A DNA stretch of 64,000 nt. Origin: an uncultured Alphaproteobacteria bacterium. Its GTDB lineage: Bacteria > Pseudomonadota > Alphaproteobacteria > HIMB59 > GCA-002718135. Position numbers and translations under genes: made by a program. The stretch's first letter is position 1; the number at the start of each line of letters is the position of its first letter. Location of the stretch: positions 1 through 64,000 of the forward strand of contig CACHSZ010000005.1 in NCBI GenBank assembly GCA_902582755.1. Reading direction: 5' to 3'. The notes beneath the pieces are model-generated. The model was not told the origin of the DNA and did not search any database. It worked only from the letters and a program-made list of their open reading frames with translations. Positions 1 through 10,636 of the stretch are shown here, piece after piece.

Positions 1-420
1 TTGTCTTAAAAAATTATTTAAAATATCATCATCTATTTTGTTATTTTTATAAAGGCTGGGGAAATTTTTTTTTGTTTCTTTAGCAATTGTAGTGTCATCT
101 AATATAAAATTTATTTTATCAAACTCATTTTCGAAAATTGCACTATTGACTAAATTTTGAAGTGCAATTTGATGAACTTGAAAACTCCTTATTTGATCAC
201 CAGTCAACTTATCTCCAATCATTTGAGAAAATTGATTAATATTCATATCCATTGATCTAAGAAATTTAGTTGTTGATATAGGAGTGCCTGAAATATCAGC
301 AACAAAATTATCAGAATTAAATAAATTTGAATATCTTGTTGATCCTCTAAAAAAGAACAAACTTGCAGCAAAAAGAATAGCAAGTCCTATACCAATCCAT
401 GATTTTCTAAAAGCTCTCAT
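1..420 (-). CDS. ppiD: PpiD/SurA-like periplasmic peptidyl-prolyl isomerase, N-terminal part (cut by window edge)
   Basis: The minus strand reads open from an ATG at 420 to the window edge, giving 140 codons of the N-terminus only. A single membrane anchor (about residues 8-22, WIGIGLAILFAASLFFF) follows a short basic start. After it comes a SurA_N-like chaperone region with a lipid-exposed helix pattern and a segment like 'GTPISTTKFLRSMDMNINQ', as in PpiD proteins. The family helps outer-membrane proteins fold while tethered to the inner membrane. It diverges from tpiA, the usual position of ppiD in alphaproteobacteria. The isomerase domain lies outside the window, so the assignment rests on topology, N-terminal pattern and context. 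Confidence 0.75.
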   Translation of the reverse strand, partial: MRAFRKSWIGIGLAILFAASLFFFRGSTRYSNLFNSDNFVADISGTPISTTKFLRSMDMNINQFSQMIGDKLTGDQIRSFQVHQIALQNLVNSAIFENEFDKINFILDDTTIAKETKKNFPSLYKNNKIDDDILNNFLRQ

Positions 421-469
421 AAAATTTCTATTGCTTCTATAATATTAGTTTCTATAAATAAAAGTAATT

Positions 470-1189
470 ATGGTAAATCTTGATAAATATTCCTCAATTT
501 TTATAGCAAATTGGAAATTAAATGGAAATTCCTCATTTTTAAAAGATTATTATGAAAAATTAAAAGTTAATTCTAATAATTGTACGATTATCTGCTCACC
601 TTCAATTTACTTGAAATCACTAAAAGGAAATAATGAAAACTTATTTTGTGGAGCACAAGATGTTTCCTCTTATAGAGAAGGCGCCTACACAGGAGAATTA
701 TCTGCCTCAATGCTGAAGGATAATAATATAGATTTTTGTTTGGTTGGACATTCTGAGCGAAGACAATACTTTGCTGAAACGAATGATAATGTAAATATTA
801 AAAGCTTAAACCTTATTGAGGAAAATATTATACCAGTGATCTGTATTGGTGAAACCTTAGAGCAAAAAGAAAATAACTTAACGGAAGAAATCTTATTTAC
901 ACAAATTAAGGATAGTATTCCCAAATCGGCAAACCATCAAAATGCTTTAATTGCTTATGAACCAGTTTGGGCAATAGGAACTGGATTAACCCCAACTTTA
1001 GATGAAATAAATCAAGTACACGAATTAATTAAAAATTTTGATACTAAATTTGGAAGTTTTAAGGTTCTTTATGGAGGTTCTGTTAAATCTTCAAATTCAA
1101 AAGAAATAAATGAATTAAAACAAGTAGATGGCTGCTTAATTGGTGGAGCATCATTAAAAGTTGATGAATTCAATGCAATTATTTCTTGA
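470..1189 (+). CDS. tpiA: Triosephosphate isomerase
   Basis: Interconverts dihydroxyacetone phosphate and glyceraldehyde 3-phosphate in glycolysis and gluconeogenesis (cytoplasm). All catalytic signatures are visible: the lysine in NWKLNG near residue 16, the histidine in GHSERRQYF and the glutamate in YEPVWAIGTG with the following flexible loop. The phosphate-binding LYGGSVKSSN is near the C-terminus. At 239 residues it is slightly shorter than the usual 245-255. It starts a plus-strand operon running through secG, pyrG, kdsA and eno. The 49-bp divergent spacer to ppiD has a TATAAT at 438-443 that may serve as its -10 box, but no good -35 was found. Confidence 0.97.
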   Translation: MVNLDKYSSIFIANWKLNGNSSFLKDYYEKLKVNSNNCTIICSPSIYLKSLKGNNENLFCGAQDVSSYREGAYTGELSASMLKDNNIDFCLVGHSERRQYFAETNDNVNIKSLNLIEENIIPVICIGETLEQKENNLTEEILFTQIKDSIPKSANHQNALIAYEPVWAIGTGLTPTLDEINQVHELIKNFDTKFGSFKVLYGGSVKSSNSKEINELKQVDGCLIGGASLKVDEFNAIIS

Positions 1190-1221
1190 TAAATAAAATC
1201 AATTTAATATAAAGCGCAATT

Positions 1222-1527
1222 ATGACAACTCTAGTAATAATTCAGCTGATACTTGCGATAGCTTTAGTTATTTTAGTTTTATTACAAGGTTCTGATAACG
1301 ATAGCTTGGGTCTTGGTGGTGGAACTTCAACTGGATTAATGTCGGCTCGAGGTGCAGCAAACCTCCTTTCTAGGCTAACTGCAGTAACTGCTGGTTTGTT
1401 CATGGTAATGAGTATTGTACTTACAATTACTGCCTCTATAGGCTCTGATCGTAATGTATTAGAGTCACTTCCTTCAATTAATACCGAAGAAACATCTGAA
1501 GAACCATCAATACCAGAAAATAATTAA
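1222..1527 (+). CDS. secG: Preprotein translocase subunit SecG
   Basis: Small inner-membrane partner of SecYE that helps SecA-driven protein export. The 101 residues contain two predicted membrane helices (about 3-22 and 51-73). Between them lies the typical glycine/serine-rich loop with a 'GLGGGTSTGLMSARG' type sequence. An acidic, low-complexity cytoplasmic tail follows, as is common in alphaproteobacterial SecG. It lies between tpiA and pyrG, the standard position in this class. Confidence 0.95.
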   Translation: MTTLVIIQLILAIALVILVLLQGSDNDSLGLGGGTSTGLMSARGAANLLSRLTAVTAGLFMVMSIVLTITASIGSDRNVLESLPSINTEETSEEPSIPENN

Positions 1528-1574
1528 TTATATCTTGCTATAGATAGATCTATTATGTATCACGGTATTCCGTA

Positions 1575-3188
1575 ATGCATTTTGTTTTTATTACGGGTGG
1601 TGTAGCTTCTTCTCTTGGGAAAGGTATAGCCTCAGCCTCTTTAGCAACTCTCCTAAAAAGTAGAAAATTCAAAGTAAGAATAAGAAAGTTAGATCCTTAT
1701 TTAAATGTGGATCCAGGTACAATGAGTCCATATCAGCACGGAGAAGTGTATGTAACAGATGATGGTGCAGAAACAGATTTAGATCTTGGACATTACGAAA
1801 GATTTACAAATCAATCAGCTAAGCAATCAGATAGTGTTTCATCAGGTAAAATCTATTCAAATGTCCTTTTGAAAGAGAGAAAAGGTGATTATCTAGGCTC
1901 AACTATTCAGGTCATTCCTCATGTTACTAATGAAATAAAATCTTTTATAAATAGTGATTTAAAAAATGAAGATATTGCAATTTATGAAATAGGAGGAACT
2001 GTTGGAGATATTGAATCTCTACCGTTCTTAGAAGCAATACGACAAATTAGAAATGATAAAAATATTTCATCAGCATTAATTCATATGACATATATTCCAT
2101 ATTTAAGTTCTGCAGGTGAATTAAAAACAAAACCTACTCAACATTCAGTTAAAGAACTTCTTAATGCTGGTATTCAACCAGATATTATTATGTGTAGATC
2201 TGAACAACCAATAGATAAGGACTCAATTTCTAAAATATCTTTATTTTGTAATGTTAAAAAAGAGTCTGTAATTCCAGCATTGAATGCTAAATCAATTTAT
2301 GAGGTTCCTTCATTGTATTCTAAATATGGTTTGGATGAAGCTCTCCTAAAACAATTAGGTTATAAACCAAAAAATCACAAACTAAATTTAAAGCCTTGGA
2401 TCAATCTTCAAAAAAAAATAAAAAAAAGAAAACATCAAGTAAATATTGCAGTAGTAGGAAAATACACAAATCTTAAAGATAGTTATAAATCACTAAATGA
2501 AGCATTAGTTCATGGAGGAATAGAGAATTCTACTGATGTAGATATTCAATGGATTAATTCTGAAAAAGAAAACAACGCTAGTTTAATAAAAAAATTAAAA
2601 GGTTGTCATGGAATTCTAATTCCGGGTGGTTTTGGTATTCGTGGTATTAATGGAAAAATTAGTGCTATCAAATACGCGCGAGAAAACAATATTCCTTTTT
2701 TTGGAATATGTCTTGGAATGCAGTTAGCAGTTATTGAAATAGCACAAAATGTTCTCAAAATTAAAAATGCTCACTCTTCAGAATTTAAGAAAACTACTAA
2801 ATCAGTTGTAGGATTAATGACAGAATGGGTAAATAAAAACAAGATTGAAAAAAGAGATAAAAATAGTGATAAGGGTGGAACGATGCGTCTTGGAGCATAC
2901 AAAGCTATTTTGAAAAAAAATTCAAAAATCTTTTCGATATATAAAAATAGAGTAATTAGTGAGAGACACAGACATAGATACGAAGTAAATCAGAAATTTC
3001 TATCTAAATTTGAAAACAAAGGTTATTATTTCAGCGGTATGTCGCCAGATGGATTATTGCCTGAAGTACTCGAGAGTAAAAAACATAAATGGTTTATAGG
3101 CGTTCAATTTCATCCAGAGTTAAAATCAAGACCATTAGATCCACACCCTCTTTTTGTATCATTTATAAAGGCTGCAATTAATGATTAA
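1575..3188 (+). CDS. pyrG: CTP synthase
   Basis: Makes CTP from UTP using ATP and glutamine. The 537 residues are the usual length. The N-terminal synthetase domain (about 1-265) begins with the GGVASSLGKGI nucleotide-binding loop and includes LDPYLNVDPGTMSPYQHGEV and DLGHYERF. The C-terminal class I glutaminase domain (about 285-535) has GICLGMQ with the nucleophile Cys near residue 378 and the FHPE triad motif near the end. The ATG at 1575 starts the conserved sequence directly. The gene overlaps kdsA by 8 bp. Confidence 0.98.
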   Translation: MHFVFITGGVASSLGKGIASASLATLLKSRKFKVRIRKLDPYLNVDPGTMSPYQHGEVYVTDDGAETDLDLGHYERFTNQSAKQSDSVSSGKIYSNVLLKERKGDYLGSTIQVIPHVTNEIKSFINSDLKNEDIAIYEIGGTVGDIESLPFLEAIRQIRNDKNISSALIHMTYIPYLSSAGELKTKPTQHSVKELLNAGIQPDIIMCRSEQPIDKDSISKISLFCNVKKESVIPALNAKSIYEVPSLYSKYGLDEALLKQLGYKPKNHKLNLKPWINLQKKIKKRKHQVNIAVVGKYTNLKDSYKSLNEALVHGGIENSTDVDIQWINSEKENNASLIKKLKGCHGILIPGGFGIRGINGKISAIKYARENNIPFFGICLGMQLAVIEIAQNVLKIKNAHSSEFKKTTKSVVGLMTEWVNKNKIEKRDKNSDKGGTMRLGAYKAILKKNSKIFSIYKNRVISERHRHRYEVNQKFLSKFENKGYYFSGMSPDGLLPEVLESKKHKWFIGVQFHPELKSRPLDPHPLFVSFIKAAIND

Positions 3189-4011
3189 TATTAATTTAAA
3201 AGATTATTCTATCTCAAATAATTCTCAATTTATTTTAATTGCTGGTCCATGCGTAATAGAAAACGAAAGTCACTCACTGATGATTGCAGAAGAGCTATGT
3301 AAGATATGTGATGAAGTTGGTATTAATTTAATTTTTAAATCTAGCTTTGATAAGGCAAATCGATCAAGTATTAAAAGTGATAGAGGTATAAAACTCGATG
3401 ACGCATTAAAAATCTTTGAAAAAATTAAAACTAATTTTAATTTACCAATTTTAACAGATGTTCATAATGAAGAGCAATGTAATCAATTAAAAAAAGATAG
3501 TATTATCGATATTATTCAAATTCCTGCGTTTCTATGCCGTCAAACAGATTTATTATTAACTGCAGGTAATACAAATAAAATTATTAATGTAAAAAAAGGT
3601 CAATTTTTATCACCAAATGATGTAAAAAATATTTTCACAAAGATAGAAACTACAAATAATACAAACATAATGATCACTGAAAGAGGAACATCTTTTGGTT
3701 ACAATACACTTGTTAATGATTTTAAAGGTTTAGATATCATGAAAAAATATAAGTATCCTGTAATTTTTGATGCAACTCATTCTGTGCAACAACCAGGAGG
3801 CTTGGGTGATAAAAGTGGTGGTCAAAGAGAACATATCCCTTCTTTATGCAAAGCTGCTATATCTATTGGTGTAGCTGGTTTATTTTTAGAAACACATAAT
3901 GATCCGGATAATGCTCCTAGTGATGGACCAAACATGATTAATATAAAAGATTTAAAAAATTTATTAGTTCAACTTAAAAAATTTGATGATATAGCGAAAA
4001 ACAATGCCTAA
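3181..4011 (+). CDS. kdsA: 3-deoxy-8-phosphooctulonate synthase (KDO-8-P synthase)
   Basis: Condenses phosphoenolpyruvate with arabinose 5-phosphate to give KDO-8-phosphate, the first committed precursor of the lipopolysaccharide inner core. Characteristic motifs are the early IAGPCVIE, the [12 protein letters not shown] loop, [13 protein letters not shown], and the [10 protein letters not shown] and [17 protein letters not shown] segments toward the C-terminus. The 276 residues match family length. Its presence indicates an organism that makes KDO-containing LPS. It overlaps pyrG by 8 bp and eno by 8 bp, implying co-translation. Confidence 0.97.
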   Translation: MININLKDYSISNNSQFILIAGPCVIENESHSLMIAEELCKICDEVGINLIFKSSFDKANRSSIKSDRGIKLDDALKIFEKIKTNFNLPILTDVHNEEQCNQLKKDSIIDIIQIPAFLCRQTDLLLTAGNTNKIINVKKGQFLSPNDVKNIFTKIETTNNTNIMITERGTSFGYNTLVNDFKGLDIMKKYKYPVIFDATHSVQQPGGLGDKSGGQREHIPSLCKAAISIGVAGLFLETHNDPDNAPSDGPNMINIKDLKNLLVQLKKFDDIAKNNA

Positions 4012-5284
4012 AATAACTAATATAAAAGCAAGACAAATAATAGATAGCAGAGGAAATCCTACTGTTGAATGTGATATAGAATTTGAAAATTCTACATTTG
4101 GAAGAGCTGCGGTTCCAAGTGGAGCATCTACTGGAGTGCATGAGGCTCTAGAATTGCGAGATAATGATAAATCAAAATATATAGGTAAAGGAGTTTTGAA
4201 AGCGGTAGAAAATATTAATGATACAATTTCTAATGAACTAGTTGGAAAATCATTTGAAGATATTTCTTCTTTTGATGATTTTTTATTACAACTAGATGGT
4301 ACGGAAAATAAATCAAATTTAGGTGCTAATGCAACCCTTGCTGCAAGCTTAGCTTTTGCAAAATGTTTAGCTTCCTCTGAAGGTCATGAATTATATTCTT
4401 TTCTTGGTAAGGAGCATACAATGAGTCTTCCAGTTCCAATGATGAACATTATTAATGGAGGATCACATGCAGATAACGACGTTGATATTCAAGAATTTAT
4501 GGTTGCTCCTATAGGTGCAAATAATTTTTCAGATGCACTTCAATATGGTTGCGAAATATTTCATTCATTAAAGTCACTTTTAAAATCAAAAGGCTTAAAC
4601 ACAAATGTTGGTGATGAAGGTGGATTTGCTCCTAACATAAATAGTTCTAGTGAAGTCATAGAAACAGTTTTGAAATCAGTGGAGGATGCAGGTTTTAAAC
4701 CTGGAAAGGATATTTATCTTTCACTTGATGTTGCCTCAACTGAATTTTACAAAAATAATAAATATGATTTACAGGGAGAAAAAATTGTTTTGTCTTCTGA
4801 TGAGATGATTAAATATCTGGAGAAATTGGTAAATGCTTATCCAATTTATTCTATTGAAGATGGAATGTCAGAAGATGATTGGGATGGTTGGTCAAATTTA
4901 ACATCAACAATAGGAAAAAAAGTTCAGTTAGTTGGTGATGATTTATTTGTTACAAACAAAAAAAGATTACAAAAAGGTATTGCAGAGGGTGCGGGTAACT
5001 CTATTTTAGTTAAAGTAAATCAAATAGGTACACTAAAAGAAACTTTGGAGTCGATTAAATTAGCAAAAGAAAATAATTTCACTACTATAATTTCACATCG
5101 TTCTGGTGAGACTGAAGATACGACGATTGCTGATTTATCAGTTGGTGTTTCAGCAGGTCAAATTAAAACAGGATCATTATCGAGAACAGATAGAACAGCA
5201 AAATATAATCAATTGTTAAGAATTGAAGAAGCATTACAAGGTAAAGCAAATTATGCTGGATCATCTATCTTAAATAATAAATAA
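4004..5284 (+). CDS. eno: Enolase
   Basis: Converts 2-phosphoglycerate to phosphoenolpyruvate. The 426 residues carry the N-terminal [10 protein letters not shown] motif and [10 protein letters not shown]. The metal-binding and catalytic stretches [24 protein letters not shown] and [11 protein letters not shown] are present, as is [15 protein letters not shown] near the C-terminus. It is the last gene of the tightly packed tpiA-eno block and supplies the PEP used by the upstream kdsA product. It is followed by a 39-bp gap before the ftsB-like gene. Confidence 0.98.
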   Translation: MPKITNIKARQIIDSRGNPTVECDIEFENSTFGRAAVPSGASTGVHEALELRDNDKSKYIGKGVLKAVENINDTISNELVGKSFEDISSFDDFLLQLDGTENKSNLGANATLAASLAFAKCLASSEGHELYSFLGKEHTMSLPVPMMNIINGGSHADNDVDIQEFMVAPIGANNFSDALQYGCEIFHSLKSLLKSKGLNTNVGDEGGFAPNINSSSEVIETVLKSVEDAGFKPGKDIYLSLDVASTEFYKNNKYDLQGEKIVLSSDEMIKYLEKLVNAYPIYSIEDGMSEDDWDGWSNLTSTIGKKVQLVGDDLFVTNKKRLQKGIAEGAGNSILVKVNQIGTLKETLESIKLAKENNFTTIISHRSGETEDTTIADLSVGVSAGQIKTGSLSRTDRTAKYNQLLRIEEALQGKANYAGSSILNNK

Positions 5285-5323
5285 TTGACAGTTTCGATCT
5301 TAAATATGCTATTTGTATAATAA

Positions 5324-5635
5324 ATGAATAAATCTTTAGTTTTAAAAAATAAATTTTATTTCTATTTATCTTTTTTGTTTACTTTTTTTCTATTTGTTTA
5401 TCTTCTCTATTTTCTTATAAATGGTGAGAGGGGATTACTGAAATATTTTAGTCTTAAAAATCTTAATGCTCAATACAATGGACAATATATGTCCTTAAAA
5501 AAAGAAAATGAATTTTACCTAGATAGAATTAAAAGATTACAACCAAATACTATAGATTTGGACTATTTAGATGAGACATTTAGGAAAGTTACAGGATTTA
5601 CTTCAGAAAACGAAACAGTTATAATTATAGAATAG
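5324..5635 (+). CDS. ftsB: FtsB/DivIC-family septum formation initiator
   Basis: Small bitopic protein of 103 residues. A membrane helix (about 13-33) follows a short basic start. A predicted short coiled coil (about 43-70, NAQYNGQYMSLKKENEFYLDR) and the C-terminal 'DLDYLDETFRKVTGF' segment are typical of alphaproteobacterial FtsB. The family links FtsQ and FtsL at the division site. It sits between eno and pdhA, the standard place in this class. A TTGACA hexamer at 5285-5290 and TATAAT at 5316-5321 lie upstream, but the 25-bp spacing is too wide for one sigma70 promoter. Confidence 0.85.
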   Translation: MNKSLVLKNKFYFYLSFLFTFFLFVYLLYFLINGERGLLKYFSLKNLNAQYNGQYMSLKKENEFYLDRIKRLQPNTIDLDYLDETFRKVTGFTSENETVIIIE

Positions 5636-5645
5636 ATTGATTTAT

Positions 5646-5672
5646 TTGACAAAAAATCACCCTAATTATAAT
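5646..5672 (+). promoter_or_regulatory. Candidate sigma70 promoter for the pdhABC-lipA operon
   Basis: A perfect TTGACA (5646-5651) and a perfect TATAAT (5667-5672) flank a 15-bp spacer just after ftsB. Alternatively, TAATTA at 5669-5674 gives the preferred 17-bp spacing. Transcription would start near 5680 and leave only a few bases before the pdhA ATG at 5686, so the message would be almost leaderless. No Shine-Dalgarno sequence is seen before that ATG, which fits. Confidence 0.5.
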
Positions 5673-5685
5673 TAAAGATTATCAT

Positions 5686-6648
5686 ATGCAGAAACTTCAA
5701 AAAGCCGATTACATTAAAATGTATTCTTTTATGCTCAAAATTAGAAGATTTGAGGAAAGAGCAGCTCAACTTTACGGAATGGGTAAAATAGGTGGTTTTT
5801 GTCATTTGTATATTGGTCAAGAAGCTGTTGTTGTTGGGATTTTAATGACAATTGATAAGAATGACTCAGTTGTAACAACTTATAGAGATCATGGCCATAT
5901 GATTGCTAGGGGATTAGATCCAAAACGTATTATGGCAGAATTGACTGGTAGAGAAGATGGTTATTCAGCAGGTAAGGGTGGTTCAATGCATATGTTCTCT
6001 AAGGAAAATAATTTTTATGGCGGTCATGGTATTGTAGGAGCTCAAGTACCAATTGGAACAGGTATAGCATTCACACATAAATATAATGGAGAAAAAAATA
6101 TATGCAGAACATATATTGGTGATGGAGCAATGAATAATGGACAAGTTTTTGAAGCTTTTAATTTAGCTGCTTTATGGAAGCTTCCTGTTTTATATATTAT
6201 TGAAAATAATAAATATGGAATGGGTACATCTGTAGATAGAGCAGCAGCTGGATTAGATTTATATAAAAGAGGAGAGGCATTTGGTATTCCTGGTGAAAAG
6301 GTAGATGGGATGAATGTTTTCTCTGTTATAGAAGCAGCAGATAAAGCAGGTAAGTATGTCAGAGAAGGTAATGGACCTTATATTATTGAAGTACAAACAT
6401 ATCGATATAGAGGACATTCAATGTCAGATCCTGCAAAATATAGAACGAAAGAAGAATTAGATAACTATAAGCAAACAGATCCAATTGAAATAGTTAAAGC
6501 AGAAATTTTAAAGAAAAAAATTGCAACTAATGATGAAATTGAAAAAATTAATAAAGATACTTTAGAAGAAATTAAAAACGCTGCTGAATTTGCAACTAAT
6601 AGTCCTTTTCCAAAGGACAGTGAGCTTTATACGGACGTTTATTTATAA
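5686..6648 (+). CDS. pdhA: Pyruvate dehydrogenase E1 component, alpha subunit
   Basis: Decarboxylates pyruvate with thiamine diphosphate as half of the alpha2beta2 E1 enzyme. The ThDP motif is clear: GDGAMNNGQVFEAFNLAALW (about residues 146-165) followed by the closing ENN. The phosphorylation-loop-like segment YRYRGHSMSDPAKYR is conserved near residue 240. The 320 residues agree with the family. It is followed after 3 bp by pdhB, forming the alphaproteobacterial order E1alpha, E1beta, E2. A branched-chain 2-oxoacid E1 is less likely given this arrangement and lipA downstream. Confidence 0.96.
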   Translation: MQKLQKADYIKMYSFMLKIRRFEERAAQLYGMGKIGGFCHLYIGQEAVVVGILMTIDKNDSVVTTYRDHGHMIARGLDPKRIMAELTGREDGYSAGKGGSMHMFSKENNFYGGHGIVGAQVPIGTGIAFTHKYNGEKNICRTYIGDGAMNNGQVFEAFNLAALWKLPVLYIIENNKYGMGTSVDRAAAGLDLYKRGEAFGIPGEKVDGMNVFSVIEAADKAGKYVREGNGPYIIEVQTYRYRGHSMSDPAKYRTKEELDNYKQTDPIEIVKAEILKKKIATNDEIEKINKDTLEEIKNAAEFATNSPFPKDSELYTDVYL

Positions 6649-6651
6649 ATT

Positions 6652-8031
6652 ATGAGCACAGAAATTTTAATGCCTGCATTATCTCCAACAATGACTGAGG
6701 GTAATCTGTCTAAGTGGTTAATTAAAAAAGGGGATACTGTTAAAGCTGGTGATTTGATTGCAGAAATTGAAACTGACAAAGCAACAATGGAGGTAGAAGC
6801 GGTAGATGAAGGTGTTGTTCTAGATCTTTTATTTAAAGAAGGTGAGGCGAATATTCCAGTAAATAAAGCTATAGCTATAATTGGTGATCCAAACGAAAAA
6901 GTTGAAGTAAAAAAAGAAGCTCCCGTAGAAAAAGTGATTGAAGAAAAGAAAATTGAAAAAAATATTGAGACAAAAATTGAGACAAAGAAAGATAATATAA
7001 TCTATACACCATCATCTAAAATAGAAGAAGATACAAATTTAAGCTCAGAAGAAATTACCATGCGTCAAGCACTAAGAGACACAATGGCTGAAGAAATGAG
7101 AAAAGATAATAAAGTTTTCATATTGGGAGAAGAAGTTGCCGAGTATCAAGGTGCGTATAAAGTAACGCAAGGTCTTCTTCAGGAATTTGGCAAAGAAAGA
7201 GTATTAGATACTCCTATTTCCGAACATGGTTTCACTGGATTAGCAGTTGGTGCAGCATTTAAGGGGTTGAGACCAATTTTAGAATTTATGACCTTTAATT
7301 TTTCTATGCAAGCAATTGATCAAATAATAAATTCAGCAGCAAAAACACTTTACATGTCTGGAGGACAAATTAACTGTCCTATTGTTTTCAGAGGACCTAA
7401 TGGTGCTGCGGCTCAAGTTGCTGCACAACATAGTCAGGATTTTTCTTCCTGGTATTCTCAAGTGCCAGGTTTAAAAGTCATTGCGCCATCTACTCCTTAT
7501 AACGCAAAAGGTTTATTAAGATCTGCAATATCAGATCCAAATCCCGTAATTTTTCTAGAAAATGAAATTCTTTATGGATTAAAAGGTCCCGTTAATAATG
7601 ACATTAACTTCTCAATACCAATTGGAAAAGCAAATATAGAAAAAGAAGGCAAAGATTTAACGATCGTAACGTATTCAATAATGTTGCAGAAATCAAAAGA
7701 AGCTGCATTAAGACTAAAAGAGGAATACAATTTAGATATAGAAATTATTGATTTACAAACTTTACGACCTTTGGATACAGAAACAATTTTAAATTCAGTT
7801 AAAAAAACTAATAGATTAATCACTGTCGAAGAATCATGGCCATTTGGTAGTGTTGGTTCTGAAATTGCAAATATTGTTCAAAGGGATGCATTTGATTATT
7901 TAGACTCACCAGTGATAAAAGTTAATAGTGCGGACGTTCCAATGCCGTACGCATTGAGCTTAGAAAAATTATATCTTCCTCAAGTTGATGATATTATAAA
8001 TGCTGCAAAAAAAGTAAGTTATATAAAATAA
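6652..8031 (+). CDS. pdhB: Pyruvate dehydrogenase E1 beta subunit with N-terminal lipoyl domain
   Basis: The first ~80 residues form a lipoyl domain with the lysine-bearing [15 protein letters not shown] motif. A charged, Lys/Glu-rich linker (about 85-130) leads to a standard E1beta transketolase-like domain (about 135-459) with [18 protein letters not shown] and [20 protein letters not shown] lipoyl domain on E1beta is a known alphaproteobacterial arrangement. The lipoyl region closely resembles that of pdhC, which starts directly at the next base. Length is 459 residues. Confidence 0.96.
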   Translation: MSTEILMPALSPTMTEGNLSKWLIKKGDTVKAGDLIAEIETDKATMEVEAVDEGVVLDLLFKEGEANIPVNKAIAIIGDPNEKVEVKKEAPVEKVIEEKKIEKNIETKIETKKDNIIYTPSSKIEEDTNLSSEEITMRQALRDTMAEEMRKDNKVFILGEEVAEYQGAYKVTQGLLQEFGKERVLDTPISEHGFTGLAVGAAFKGLRPILEFMTFNFSMQAIDQIINSAAKTLYMSGGQINCPIVFRGPNGAAAQVAAQHSQDFSSWYSQVPGLKVIAPSTPYNAKGLLRSAISDPNPVIFLENEILYGLKGPVNNDINFSIPIGKANIEKEGKDLTIVTYSIMLQKSKEAALRLKEEYNLDIEIIDLQTLRPLDTETILNSVKKTNRLITVEESWPFGSVGSEIANIVQRDAFDYLDSPVIKVNSADVPMPYALSLEKLYLPQVDDIINAAKKVSYIK

Positions 8032-9261
8032 ATGGCAATTAAAGTTTTAATGCCAGCATTATCACCCACAATGTCAGAGGGTGTAATTAATAAGTGGCTA
8101 GTTAATATTGGTGATACTGTTTCAGCTGGAGATATATTAGCTGAAATTGAAACAGATAAAGCAACAATGGAAGTTGAGGCAGTTGATGAGGGAGAAATTA
8201 CACATTTAATTGATACAACACCAGATAAACAAATTGCTGTTAATTCTGTCATTGCTCTAATCAATGGTAACAAAGATGAAAGATTAGAAGATTACAATGA
8301 TAAAGATAAAACTGTAAGCAGTGAAGAAAAAAATGAAGTTTCAGAAACATCTAAAGTAAATACTAAAGTAGATAACAGTCAAATAATAGAAAGAAGTAAA
8401 GATTCAAATACTAAACAAAATACTAATTTTGCTTCACCGTTTGTTAAAAAATTTTCGAAAGAAAACAATATTGATCTAACTCTTATTAAAGGGTCTGGAC
8501 CTGATGGTAGGATAATAAAAAAAGATATTCAAAATTTTGAACTTCATATCAATGATGAAAATATTTCTGTAATTGAGCCATCTAGTATTAGAAAAATAAT
8601 TGCTGAAAGAACAACACAAACAAAAAATGAGGTTCCACATTTTTATCTTACAATTGAAACAAGAGTGGATAAGCTAATAAATTTAAGAAAAAAAATAAAT
8701 TCAAATAGTAATATCAAAATCTCGTTTAATGATCTCATTGTAAAAGCATGCGCAATGGCAATAGCGAAAAATCCAGAAACAAATATTTCTTGGGTGAATG
8801 GTAAAATTCATCAATATAAAAATATCGATATTGCAATAGCGGTAGCGTTAAAAGAAGGATTGATTACACCTATTGTTAAAGAAGCCAATACAAAAGGATT
8901 AGCTGAAATCTCAACAGAAATTAAATCATTAGTAAAAAAAGCTAATCAAAATAAATTATTACCAGAAGAATATAGTGGAGGATCTATAACTATCTCAAAC
9001 TTAGGCATGTTTGGAATCACAGAATTTCAAGCAATTATTAATCCGCCACAATCAAGTATTATTGCAATTGGATCTATAATTGAAAAACCTGTTGTGAACT
9101 CTGGCAGTATTGAAATAGGACATACAATGAAATCTACTATTTCAGCAGATCATAGATCACTAGATGGTGCCGTTGCGGCAAAATTACTCAAAGATTTTAG
9201 CGATATTTTGGAAGATCCCTTCCAAATATGGTTGAATAGCATGGATATGGAAGTTATTTAA
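8032..9261 (+). CDS. pdhC: Dihydrolipoamide acetyltransferase (E2 of pyruvate dehydrogenase)
   Basis: Transfers the acetyl group from lipoamide to CoA and forms the core of the complex. Domains in order: lipoyl domain (1-~80) with [15 protein letters not shown], an Asn/Ser/Lys-rich linker, and the peripheral subunit-binding domain (about 130-165, with [13 protein letters not shown]). The catalytic domain from about 185 ends with the active-site [14 protein letters not shown]. Length is 409 residues. The E3 gene (lpd), commonly next, is missing here and lipA follows after 5 bp. Confidence 0.96.
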   Translation: MAIKVLMPALSPTMSEGVINKWLVNIGDTVSAGDILAEIETDKATMEVEAVDEGEITHLIDTTPDKQIAVNSVIALINGNKDERLEDYNDKDKTVSSEEKNEVSETSKVNTKVDNSQIIERSKDSNTKQNTNFASPFVKKFSKENNIDLTLIKGSGPDGRIIKKDIQNFELHINDENISVIEPSSIRKIIAERTTQTKNEVPHFYLTIETRVDKLINLRKKINSNSNIKISFNDLIVKACAMAIAKNPETNISWVNGKIHQYKNIDIAIAVALKEGLITPIVKEANTKGLAEISTEIKSLVKKANQNKLLPEEYSGGSITISNLGMFGITEFQAIINPPQSSIIAIGSIIEKPVVNSGSIEIGHTMKSTISADHRSLDGAVAAKLLKDFSDILEDPFQIWLNSMDMEVI

Positions 9262-9266
9262 CCTAC

Positions 9267-10202
9267 ATGACTGGACCACGTCATCCTGAAAAAGTTAAAA
9301 ATAAATCAAATCCAATTCCTAAAAAACCAAGTTGGATTAGAGTAAAAGCACCAACTTCAAAATTTTTCAAAGAAACAAATAAACTCCTAAAAGACAAAAA
9401 AATTGTAACTGTATGCGAAGAAGCTGCATGTCCAAATATAGCTGAATGTTGGCAAAAAAAACATGCAACATTTATGATACTCGGAGATATATGTACTAGA
9501 GCTTGCGCATTTTGTAATATTAAAACTGGCAAACCTCATTATATTGATCACGATGAAGCTATAAGAATTGCTGAGTCAGTCAAGCAATTGAATTTAGAAC
9601 ATGTTGTAATTACAAGTGTTGACAGAGATGACCTAATAGATGGTGGAGCACTACATTTTATCAACGTAATAGATTCTATTAAATCTTTAAATCCAAGTTG
9701 CACAATTGAAATTTTAACTCCTGACTTTAAAAATAAACCTGAAGCTATAGATATTTTATCAAAAAATTTACCTGACGTCTTCAATCATAACTTAGAAACA
9801 GTGCCAAGATTATATCCATCAATTCGTCCGGGTTCACGTTACTTTGTAAGTTTAAATTTACTTAGTCAAATTAAAGAAAAAAATCCAAGTATATTTACAA
9901 AATCCGGTCTAATGGTTGGTTTAGGTGAAACTAAAGAAGAAGTATATCAGGTAATGGATGATTTAAGAGCAGCTAATGTTGATTTTATTACAATAGGGCA
10001 ATACTTACCTCCAACACCGAAACACGCTAAGCTAGAAAAATTTATTACTCCTCAAGAATTTGATGAATATAAAAAAATGGCATACGCAAAAGGATTTCTA
10101 ATGGTGGCATCATCACCGCTAACTCGTTCAAGTTATCATGCTTCTGATGATTTTAAAATCATGCAAGAAAATAGGAAAAATAAACTTTATTCAATTCAAT
10201 GA
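9267..10202 (+). CDS. lipA: Lipoyl synthase
   Basis: Radical SAM enzyme that inserts two sulfurs into octanoyl groups, here presumably on the lipoyl domains encoded just upstream. Both iron-sulfur signatures are present: the auxiliary cluster [13 protein letters not shown] (about residues 50-62) and the radical [12 protein letters not shown] (about 76-84). The C-terminal RSSYHA supplies the serine ligand of the auxiliary cluster. Length is 311 residues. It overlaps the next gene by 4 bp. Co-location with pdhABC couples cofactor synthesis with its main target. Confidence 0.97.
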   Translation: MTGPRHPEKVKNKSNPIPKKPSWIRVKAPTSKFFKETNKLLKDKKIVTVCEEAACPNIAECWQKKHATFMILGDICTRACAFCNIKTGKPHYIDHDEAIRIAESVKQLNLEHVVITSVDRDDLIDGGALHFINVIDSIKSLNPSCTIEILTPDFKNKPEAIDILSKNLPDVFNHNLETVPRLYPSIRPGSRYFVSLNLLSQIKEKNPSIFTKSGLMVGLGETKEEVYQVMDDLRAANVDFITIGQYLPPTPKHAKLEKFITPQEFDEYKKMAYAKGFLMVASSPLTRSSYHASDDFKIMQENRKNKLYSIQ

Positions 10203-10636
10203 AATCTTCAAATAGAGAGGAAATAGTTGATCACGACGCAAAAGGACTTTTTGATATTGTTTTAGATATCGAAAGTTATCCATATTTTATTCCTTGGTGT
10301 TCAGCTATGAGAATTCATTCAAAAAATAAAAATGAAATATATGCTGATATGGTCGTGTGGTATAAATATTTTATGCCCCAAACTTTTGGTTCTCACGTCA
10401 CTTTTGATAAAAAAAAACTTTCAATAAGTACAACTTATATTGAAGGACCTTTAAAAGACCTTAAAACTAATTGGAATTTTGAATCATTAAAAAAAAATCA
10501 AACAAGAATTCATTTTAATGTAGAATTTGAATTTAAACGATTTTTTCACCAAAAAATTGCTGAAGCTTTCTTTCCTTTAATTGAAAACAAAATGATTGAA
10601 TCATTTAAAGTTCGTGCTGATGAAATTTTAGATTAA
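10199..10636 (+). CDS. COQ10/RatA-type START-domain protein
   Basis: A 145-residue single-domain protein of the polyketide cyclase / START superfamily. The early segment '[19 protein letters not shown]' and the late amphipathic helix are typical of the COQ10/RatA branch. In mitochondria COQ10 binds ubiquinone and supports respiration. Alphaproteobacterial members after lipA are often labelled RatA toxin, but a ubiquinone-related role fits better. Overlap with lipA by 4 bp implies co-expression. Its 3' end overlaps the convergent cinA-like gene by 9 bp. Confidence 0.85.
   Translation: MKSSNREEIVDHDAKGLFDIVLDIESYPYFIPWCSAMRIHSKNKNEIYADMVVWYKYFMPQTFGSHVTFDKKKLSISTTYIEGPLKDLKTNWNFESLKKNQTRIHFNVEFEFKRFFHQKIAEAFFPLIENKMIESFKVRADEILD

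Noticed and set aside
1544-1553. 10-bp palindrome ATAGATCTAT upstream of pyrG
   Set aside because: Short, AT-rich and unaccompanied by a second copy or a clear promoter; expected by chance in this composition.
5285-5321. TTGACA and TATAAT upstream of ftsB as one promoter
   Set aside because: The spacing is 25 bp, outside the sigma70 range, although both hexamers are perfect.
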